This document shows, piece by piece, positions 1 to 5,800 of a stretch of DNA of 7,938 bases (within the stretch, counting starts at the first letter, position 1; every line of letters starts with the position of its first letter). Location: NCBI GenBank assembly GCA_022710255.1, contig JAKLHG010000165.1:1-7938 (forward strand), in the 5' to 3' direction. A program made the position numbers and the translations under genes. The DNA comes from Candidatus Hydrogenedentota bacterium (GTDB lineage: Bacteria; Hydrogenedentota; Hydrogenedentia; Hydrogenedentales; CAITNO01). Below the pieces are notes generated by a model. That model did not search any database. It saw only the letters and a list, made by a program, of their open reading frames with translations, and was not told the DNA's origin.

Positions 1-1091
1 TTCTGCTGCCGGGCCAGCGCGCTCTCAATGGCGGCGGCGGAGCTTCGCTGTAAGCGGTTCGCGAAGAAGGTAACGATTGCCACGGCAACGGCCAATCCGG
101 CGATCAGCACGGCGAACAGCATCAGCGGCGGGAGCAGCAGCCACACCAGCAGCAACAGGCTGGATTCCCGTTTAAAGGAAAGGTCGTGATGTCTGTTGCG
201 TCGCAGGGACAGCGCAAGATATAACAGTCCCGCAAGCAGCAGTATCGCAAATAGCACGTCAATGCCCAGACGAAATGTGCCCAGTTGCAGGGCGAACGCT
301 CCCAATCGAAACTGCCAGTGAAAGGCTGAAATATCATCGAAAAACAGGTCGGCAAAGAGCGTGGATAGGGATGGAGGCGCTATCCAGTCCGTGGTGGTGT
401 TTTGCGGCCAGAACCGCACCCGGGACAGATAAAGGACGGTTGGGGCGAACAAGAGGCATTGGAGCAGCGTCCAGCGGATGAAAAAGGACCGGCGCGAAAA
501 GAAGCGCAATAGCAGAAACCCGCCCAGCGCCGCCGGAATCAGGCCTGCGAAGGGATGGGTCCAATAGAGCAGGAGGGAGGCCATGCCGTGCAGCGCCCAC
601 AGGGACATCCGGGGCTTCTCCAGCAGCCGGACGAAAGTCCACGCTACGACCGCGGCGAGGAAAATGAACATCCCATACATGCGGATGCTCTGGGAATGGT
701 GGATGTGGGTGGGCGAAACGGCCAGCAACGCCGCGGCCGTCAGGCCGGCCCAGGCGCCGAACAGGCGCCTGCCCAGCGCATACAGCAAAGGAATGGTGGC
801 AATGCCTATGGCGATGCTCAGCAACCGCAGGCTGAGCACGGAATCATGGACATAGTGGGTCCACAGATATTCCAAGGTATAATAGACTGGTAGCGTCAGC
901 GGGTCCAGGCTGCGGTTCAGGACCAGGAAGTCGAACAGGGAGGGCGCGTTGAGATACACGTGGCTTGTGTATTCATCCCACCACAGGGATTCTTTACCGA
1001 TGCCGATAAGACGCAGTATCAAGGCAAGCGTCATCAACAAGGCAAGACAGACAAATACACGGATGGATTTACGGTGCAGCGTTTTGTACAT
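1..1091 (-). CDS. GT-C membrane glycosyltransferase, PMT/ArnT-like (3' end outside window)
   Basis: The frame is open from an ATG at 1091 to the window edge (363 codons, no stop), so the C-terminus is missing. The protein starts MYKTLHRKS and is strongly hydrophobic, with likely membrane segments near residues 12-31, 92-106, 113-127, 140-156, 206-222, 276-296 and 311-343. Two family hallmarks are visible. An acidic motif, SLWWDEYTS (35-43), follows the first membrane segment, where GT-C enzymes carry the catalytic acid on the outer face. SPTHIHHSQSIRMYGMF (126-142) matches the SP..I..SQ..RMY signature of PMT_2-type (GT39/GT83-like) bacterial enzymes. Such enzymes move a sugar from a polyprenyl-phosphate donor to a lipid, glycan or protein acceptor; donor and acceptor cannot be told here. 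No clear Shine-Dalgarno precedes the ATG. The frame stays open upstream to about 1210 without a better start. After residue 325 the sequence (FAVLIAGLAVAV, then a polar tail) lacks the P-x-R-Y motif I would expect near this point. Confidence 0.85.
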   Translation of the reverse strand, partial: MYKTLHRKSIRVFVCLALLMTLALILRLIGIGKESLWWDEYTSHVYLNAPSLFDFLVLNRSLDPLTLPVYYTLEYLWTHYVHDSVLSLRLLSIAIGIATIPLLYALGRRLFGAWAGLTAAALLAVSPTHIHHSQSIRMYGMFIFLAAVVAWTFVRLLEKPRMSLWALHGMASLLLYWTHPFAGLIPAALGGFLLLRFFSRRSFFIRWTLLQCLLFAPTVLYLSRVRFWPQNTTTDWIAPPSLSTLFADLFFDDISAFHWQFRLGAFALQLGTFRLGIDVLFAILLLAGLLYLALSLRRNRHHDLSFKRESSLLLLVWLLLPPLMLFAVLIAGLAVAVAIVTFFANRLQRSSAAAIESALARQQ

Positions 1092-1466
1092 CTGAAAATC
1101 ATAGCCCAACGCATGCAGTGCCCGCAACCTCCGAAACGCATGATGCGGGAAAATCTTTACGTTGCAGGCCTGATCAACATCAAAGACATTGGAGCAAATA
1201 GGCGACTGCCGTCAGTACGCGCGAGGGCTGTGAGTGTTGTACATAAACCTTGGTCACGCCGGAGGCTGTCCCAATTTTTGCGGGCGTATCGGGTCAAAGG
1301 CCGAAAAGCGGGACAATACTTTATGAGGCTTTCAGCCTTCCCCGTAAACATTGCCGCGATTCTGGATTGATAAATGCCTCAAGTGTATCCCGTTGTGTGA
1401 CGTAGCACCCAACATGGGTATCATTGGGCCTTATGAACTCTCTGTTCGCCAAAACAAACGGATACT
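1092..1466. other. Gene-free stretch between hicA and the GT-C gene
   Basis: No convincing coding region is present on either strand; the short open frames have no recognisable protein features. The stretch holds a decayed copy of the 119-bp repeat (1201-1319). A weak hairpin pairs CCCAA (1408-1412) with TTGGG (1424-1428), about 40 bases downstream of the hicA stop. It lacks a T-tract, so I do not call it a terminator. The 5' leader of the GT-C gene must lie here, but I could not pick out a convincing promoter. Confidence 0.6.
1201..1319. repeat. Decayed copy of the 119-bp dispersed repeat
   Basis: This segment aligns over nearly its whole length, in the same orientation, with the intact copy at 2024-2142. 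The best-conserved block is CGGAGGCTGTCCC followed by TTTTTGCGGGC, a GGTCAA core and GCGGGACA near the end. Substitutions and one- to two-base indels have broken most of the pairing seen in the intact copy: the outer GTCCC/GGGAC pairs and a short T/A run survive, but two bases between them no longer match. The left end (GACTGCC, then ACGCGCG) is recognisable but diverged. It is probably an old, inactive copy. Confidence 0.7.
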
Positions 1467-1646
1467 CTACTCGGAACGAAGCATTTTTATGATATGTCGC
1501 GCCAGGGTTTCCTTGATTTCCCCGTGGCGCGGTACGGGTTGTGACACTTTGGTGGCCGGATTATGATACCAGTCATGACGCCCGCCATGACGCAACAAAA
1601 CGCATCCCATCGCCTTCAGTTCTTTCACAAGCGTGGCGCGTTTCAC
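1467..1646 (-). CDS. hicA: HicA-type mRNA interferase toxin
   Basis: This 59-residue protein matches the compact HicA fold, a dsRBD-like ribosome-independent mRNA endonuclease of type II toxin-antitoxin systems. The order of features is typical: an N-terminal helix (KRATLVKELKAMG), then GGRHDWYHN with the presumed catalytic histidine at residue 24, then the PVPRH strand (38-42) and the EIKETLARHIIKML helix (43-56). The start is a GTG at 1646 whose bases overlap the hicB stop (GTGA). A longer in-frame reading to 1793 exists but runs through hicB in another frame and adds nothing HicA-like. The four-base overlap implies translational coupling, with toxin made after antitoxin from one mRNA. Length and key residues look intact, so the toxin is probably functional; activity is inferred from the family. 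Confidence 0.93.
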   Translation of the reverse strand: MKRATLVKELKAMGCVLLRHGGRHDWYHNPATKVSQPVPRHGEIKETLARHIIKMLRSE

Positions 1647-1834
1647 GGGACCACCAGTTCGCCTGTATGACGAACACAGGGAATGGCGCCGCTTTCCAAT
1701 TCCTGCTGAATGTCCCGCAGGTTCTCCTCGAGTTCCTCCCGTGAGGCGCCTTGGGTACGATAATCCGGATAGGCTTCCAGCCAGCCCACCCACATATCGT
1801 CTTCCTCATAATAAACATACGGCATCATTCGCAT
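1643..1834 (-). CDS. hicB: HicB-family antitoxin (short form)
   Basis: This 63-residue protein has the short HicB core, a partial RNase H-like fold: YVYYEEDDMWVGWLEAYPDY (residues 6-25), then TQGASREELEENLRDIQQEL, a helix typical of HicB, then a short C-terminal strand ending ELVVP. There is no room for the separate ribbon-helix-helix or helix-turn-helix domain found on longer HicB proteins, so autoregulation, if any, must use the core or the HicA complex. The ATG at 1834 is chosen because GGAG (1847-1844) sits nine bases upstream; ATGs two and three codons further in are less well spaced. HicB normally binds HicA and blocks its active site. Antitoxin-first order with a TGA/GTG overlap into hicA is a standard arrangement. 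Confidence 0.93.
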   Translation of the reverse strand: MRMMPYVYYEEDDMWVGWLEAYPDYRTQGASREELEENLRDIQQELESGAIPCVRHTGELVVP

Positions 1835-1850
1835 TTAAGGTATCTCCGAT

Positions 1851-1879
1851 ATTATAGCCCACACAGAAGCGCGCGCCAA
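1851..1879 (-). promoter_or_regulatory. Candidate sigma70-type promoter for hicBA
   Basis: Reading the minus strand, TTGGCG (1879-1874) and a perfect TATAAT (1856-1851) are separated by exactly 17 bases, directly upstream of hicB. Transcription would start near 1844, only about ten bases before the ATG. The GGAG at 1847-1844 would then lie at the very 5' end of the mRNA, giving a nearly leaderless transcript. Either the true start is slightly further upstream or the message is read with little leader. No operator palindrome stands out around the -10. Confidence 0.55.
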
Positions 1880-1985
1880 GGCCGCTAACCGTTGCTCATG
1901 AGTGTGGTTGGCGTCATATCTTTCGTTCTTTTATCTGATGATAGGAGTATAACACAGGCGACAACAGACCATAAAGAGGATTACA

Positions 1986-2023
1986 GGAACTGCCTCCGGC
2001 GCGTGCGAGGGCTAAGCAAAAAT
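1986..2023. repeat. Truncated left end of the 119-bp repeat
   Basis: The first 13 bases, GGAACTGCCTCCG, are identical to the left end of the intact copy that begins 38 bases further on. The next bases (GCGCGTGCGAGGGCT) resemble the decayed copy at 1201-1319, which shares GCGAGGGCT. Similarity then stops at an A-rich stretch just before the intact copy. It looks like a left-end remnant, or the product of one copy landing inside or beside another. Confidence 0.6.
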
Positions 2024-2149
2024 GGAACTGCCTCCGACGCGCGCGTTGGCTGGGGGCGTTTTGGGTAAACTTGGGTCGCGGCGGAGGCTGTCCCGCTTTT
2101 TGCGGGCACATCGGTCAAGACCGAAAAAAGCGGGACAGTTCCCGCCGCG
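2024..2149. repeat. Intact structured repeat (REP/MITE-like), about 119 bp plus hairpin foot
   Basis: The repeat begins GGAACTG and its last bases before 2142 read CAGTTCC, giving 7-bp terminal inverted repeats. Inside, CTGTCCCGCTTTTT (2088-2101) pairs perfectly over 14 bp with 2125-2138, and TCGGTC/GACCGA (2111-2124) makes a smaller hairpin at its tip. CGCGGCGG (2077-2084) pairs with CCGCCGCG (2142-2149) beyond a three-base interruption, extending the stem. Alternatively, GCCTCCG and CGCG (2030-2041) can pair with CGCG and CGGAGGC (2077-2088). No protein is encoded and no target-site duplication is evident. The pattern resembles REP or RAYT-associated sequences mobilised by a transposase elsewhere; that assignment is inference. 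Confidence 0.7.
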
Positions 2150-2234
2150 GGGGAGATTGGTACTTATCGGTCTATACGCATTTCTGGGCTAGAGGTGTTC
2201 TGTTGGGCCTTTTATAATAAGCGGCGGAAACAGT

Positions 2235-2257
2235 CCCATTTTTTCTTGGGAAATGGG
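2235..2257. repeat. Small hairpin, 7-bp stem
   Basis: CCCATTT (2235-2241) is exactly complementary to AAATGGG (2251-2257) across a nine-base loop, and CAGTCCC precedes it. The composition echoes the CTGTCCC and CAGTTCC ends of the neighbouring 119-bp repeat, so this may be a fragment of a related element. It has no T-tract after the stem in either direction and is not placed to end a gene. Confidence 0.4.
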
Positions 2258-2281
2258 TACCAATTTTGGAAGCAGGGCTAA

Positions 2282-2605
2282 CGACTGACGGAGCTCCGTA
2301 AACGACTGACGGAACTCCCTGAGCGACTGAGGGAACTCCCTGAGCGGCTGAGGGAACTCCCTGAGCGACTGAGGGAACTCCCTGAGCGACTGAGGGAACT
2401 CCGTGAGCGACTGACGGAGCTCCGTGAATGACTGACGGAGCTCCGTGAACGGCTGGCGGAACTCCGTGAACGGCTGGCGGATCTCCGTGAGCGACTGACG
2501 GATCTCCGTGAATGGCTGGCGGAGCTCCGTGAATGGCTGGCGGAGCTCCGTGAACGGCTCGCGGAACTCCGTGAACGGCTCGCGGAACTCCGTGAATGGT
2601 TCACG
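2282..2605. repeat. Tandem array of fifteen 21-bp units
   Basis: Fifteen full units run without indels from 2291 to 2605, after a nine-base partial unit at 2282-2290. A unit begins GA(G/A/T)CTCC(G/C)T and ends with ACG, AGG or GCG. Units 2-5 (2312-2395) form a subgroup with C at unit position 8 and G at position 20; all others have G at 8 and C at 20. These positions are complementary in all fifteen units and lie in a short stem formed by CC(G/C)T with A(C/G)GG or GCGG around a nine-base loop. In unit 15 (2585-2605) the stem extends to seven perfect pairs (CCGTGAA with TTCACGG). Array degeneracy begins after 2605. Function is unknown. There are no spacers, so it is not CRISPR. Confidence 0.9.
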
Positions 2606-2676
2606 GAAGGGCAGAAGCGGCTTGCGGGTAATAATAGTGCGTTTTAGTCTTTTCGGCGAGTAGGGAATGGGGCGCT

Positions 2677-2847
2677 GTAGGACGTGTAAGACCGGTAGGA
2701 CGTGTAGGACGGGGGGTAAACGGGATTTCGGGGAGGGCGTGCAGGAGGTCGTGTTTATGGGGGCTCTTTTGTTCCGGGGACCATCTGTTTGTCATAGGGC
2801 GTGTGACTGTACCGTCCTACTGGTCCTACCGGTCCTACGCGTCCTAC
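2677..2847. repeat. Pair of inverted 9-mer arrays
   Basis: The left arm (2677-2711) is four tandem 9-mers of the form GTAGGACNN. The right arm (2813-2847) is four 9-mers on the opposite strand, seen as TCCTAC cores. Over 35 bases one arm matches the reverse complement of the other at 31 positions. Three of the four mismatches fall in, or next to, the variable dinucleotides. About 100 bases of unremarkable sequence separate the arms. Two more related 9-mers (GCAGGACGT, GCAGGCCCG) lie at 2874-2891, just beyond the TPR gene's stop. The arms could form a long imperfect stem, but the loop is too large for a terminator. Confidence 0.8.
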
Positions 2848-2899
2848 TCCGGCAGATGCGCGACTGGGGGTTTGCAGGACGTGCAGGCCCGGAGCGAGG

Positions 2900-5800
2900 C
2901 TACTTTTGGGGACCCTTTTCCCGCGCTGCGGTGAGTTTGTCGCGCACGTCCTGCCAGTCGGGGCGTTCGAGCAGGACCTGCTGGTATTCCCTGGCGGCGG
3001 CGGCGGCATCGCCGGATTCCAGGCGCAGGTCGCCGAGCAGCACGCGTGCGCGCAGGTTGGCGGGCTCCATGCGCAAGGCGGCTTCGAGGGATTCCACGGC
3101 CTTGTCCACGTCCTTCTCCCGGGCATACAGGCGGCCGAGGTTGAGCGCAATGTTGGGGTCGTCGGGCATCAGGGCGCGTGCGTGGCCGTAGGACTCGATG
3201 GCTTCGGCGTTCCGCCCGTTGCGCGTGAGCAGGTCGCCGAGGTTGTTCCAGGCGAGGCCGAATTCCGGATACAGTTCGAGTGCCTTCCGGTAGTGCTGCT
3301 CCGCCGCTTCGACCTGGCCCCGGGCCCCCAGGGCGTCGGCGAGCCCGGCATAGAGGCCGGCGTCCTCCGGGAGCTGTTTCAGGGCCGCTTCAAAGCGTTT
3401 CTCCGCTTCCGGGGCCCTGCCGCGGCGCATGAGGAGGAAGCCGTACTGGCGCAGGGCCGTGGCATGTTCCGGACGCAGGGCCAGGGCACGCTCGTAGTGG
3501 GACTGCGCCGCGTCGAGGGACCCTTCCGCGGTGAGCACGTCGCCCAGCCCCACGTGGGCGTCCGCATCGTCCGGGACCGCAGCCAGCGTGCGTTCGAACA
3601 GTTCCTTTGCTTCACCTTCCCGTTTCATTTCAACCAGCAGGAAGCCCAGGTTCTTGGGGGTGTTCGGGTTTTCGGGATCCAGTTCCAGGGCGCGGCGATA
3701 GTGGCGCAGGGACGTTTCCAGATCGCCCGACGCGCGGAGCAAACCCGCCAGGTTGTGATGGGCGAGGGCCAGGGAGGCGTCCGCTTCGATGGCCTTGCGG
3801 AACGCATCCACGGCCTCGGCGGTCTCTCCCTGGTTTTCAAGGAGCAGCCCGAGATTCAGATGGGAGGGCGCGTGGGTGGGGTTGATGACCAGCACTTCCC
3901 GGAACTTGCGCATCGCTTCCGGAACGCGTCCCATGGCGCCATAAACATACCCCAGATTGAACAGGGTGTCCGGGTTCACGGGATCCAGGACCAAGGCACG
4001 CTGCAGCCAGGCTTCGACTTCCTCGTTCCTGCCTGACAGGGCGAGCGTGAAGGCGAGGTTGTTCATGGCGTTCAGATAAGCCGGTTCCAGGAGCAGCGCG
4101 CGGCGGTAGGCGGCTATCGCCTCGTCATAGCGGCGCGCGCCGGCAAGGGCGCGCCCGAGGTCGTAGTGGAGTGCCGCGTCCTTGTCGTGGCGTTGAAGCA
4201 GGCCTTCAAACACGGGTACGGCTTCGGCGTGGCGCTGCGCGTCAATCAGGGCGATACCCAGACTGGTGTGCGCCTTGTCGTCGTCGGGGTGATTCTCCAA
4301 ATAGCGCGTGTAGTTTTGTATCGCTTCCTCATGACGTCCCAGTGCGTGCTGGGCGAGGGCGAGATTGTTCCAGGTCCGGGGCACGTCGGGCGCCAGGGCT
4401 GCGGCGCGTTCGAGGCCGGCGGCCGCTTCTTCAAAGCGGCCCAGCGCATGGAGAGCGAGGCCCCGTTCATACTGCAGCTCCGCGTCTTCCGGCGTCTGCT
4501 TCAGGGCGGCGTCCAGGCAGGCCAGCGCGGTGGAGGCGTCTCCCCACGCGCGGAGGATGGGGCCCGCACTGCGGTTGGCGGCATAATGGTCGGGGTCAAG
4601 CCGCAACGCGTCGTTAAAATGGTGCATCGCGTCCGTTTCCAGCCCTTGTCGCTGCCGCAGGAGACCCTGGTTGTAATGGGTTTCCGGGTCGCCCGGCAGT
4701 ATCCGCACGGCCGCCCGGAGGTGGGGGAGCGCCTGCTCCAGTTTCCCGGCATGGAGATACAGCAGGCCGAGTTCGAAATGCGCTTTCCCGTGGTTTGGTT
4801 CCAGGTTCAGCACCTGCAGAAACCGCTGTTCCGCGCCCGGCATGTCGCCGAGCGACTCCAGGGCGCAGCCGTGATTGTACAGCGTGTCCGGCGCGTCCGG
4901 CAGCACGGCAAAGGCGCGTTCGAAAGCCGCCTCCGCCGGCGCCGCCCGGCCCAGGCGTCCCAGGCACAGGCCGAGATTCGAATAGACTTCAGCATAGCCG
5001 GGGTCTATGCGCAAGGTGGACTCGAACCGGGCCACGGCCTCTTCGTACCGGCGCAGGTGCATCAGGGCGAGCCCGGCATTATAGTGGAATTCCGGGTTGG
5101 TCTCGTCGGTGCCAAGGGCGGCTTCCAAATGCCGCAGCCCTTCCGTGTAATGGCCCTGGTCCTTCAATAACAAGCCCAGGTTAAACTCCGCCATGCCGTA
5201 GCCGGGGGTGTATTCGAGTGCCTGCTGTAACAAGGTTTCCGCAGCCTGCAGGTCGCCCGCCTCCCGTTTCACGACCGACAAGTCCACCAGGGCACGGGCA
5301 TGCCCCGGGTTTGCTGCGATGGCTTTTTCGAGGGCTTCCGCTTGGCCGGCCGTGTTTCCCTCTTGTTGGCGGACGCGGCTGAGACCGTACCAGGCATCCG
5401 CGTCCTCGGGGGCTTTTTGCAGGCGTGTTTCAAAGGCGCGGGCGGCCTCTTCGTAACGGCCCAGTTCATAAAACGAAAGGCCCAGGTTGTAGTAGGCCGT
5501 GTCATAATCGGGTTTCAGGGCAAGGGTTTTCTCAAAGCGGGATAAAGCGTCCTCGACGCGTCCGAGGTCGAAGAGCATGACGCCCTGGTTGTAATACCCA
5601 TAGGCGTCCTGCGGGTTGCGCTTAAGCCAGCGATCCAGGTCGGCCACGCCGTCTTCGAGCCGGTTTGTTTCAGTCCAGGCCTGCCGCCGTTCATCATGCC
5701 AGCGCGCGATATCGGGCGTAAAAGGTACAATTTCAATGTGGGCAAGGCCGTACAGGAACAGGAATACAAGGGACCATCCTGCAAATGCCACATACCGTTT

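Larger units (their letters stand above)
1835..2899. other. Gene-free repeat island between hicBA and the GT-C/TPR gene
   Basis: Over about 1065 bases I find no gene I can support on either strand. The stretch begins with the hicBA promoter and then holds, in order, a truncated and an intact copy of the 119-bp repeat, a hairpin at 2235-2257, a 21-bp tandem array, and two inverted 9-mer arrays. Open frames here have the low-complexity content expected of translated repeats, for example Ser/Arg-only or Leu/Glu/Arg-only strings. Bases 2150-2234 show no clear signal apart from an isolated TATAAT (2212-2217, + strand) without a good -35. Confidence 0.7.

Noticed and set aside
122..642. Short minus-strand frames rich in Cys/Trp or Pro/Arg within 122-642
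   Set aside because: They are out-of-frame shadows of the GT-C gene that reads continuously from 1091 to the window edge.
960..1370. Plus-strand open frame of 136 codons
   Set aside because: It crosses the start of the GT-C gene and the decayed 119-bp repeat, and the translation shows no protein-like features.
1408..1428. Hairpin downstream of hicA as a terminator
   Set aside because: The stem is only five pairs with an eleven-base loop and no T-tract follows.
2278..2604. Minus-strand open frame of 108 codons reading as a Ser/Arg repeat protein
   Set aside because: It is only the 21-bp array translated. The units have almost no stops in any minus frame, so openness carries no information, and there is no Shine-Dalgarno or non-repeat sequence.
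2282..2605. CRISPR array
   Set aside because: Units are directly contiguous 21-mers with no spacers, and no cas gene is present.
2677..2847. Inverted 9-mer arrays as a terminator for the GT-C/TPR gene
   Set aside because: The arms are separated by about 100 bases and no T-tract follows the second arm on the minus strand.
2906..5170. Long plus-strand open frames (376 and 334 codons) antisense to the TPR region
   Set aside because: They mirror the GC-rich, regularly spaced TPR codons. They show no domain of their own and repeat with the same 34-codon period.
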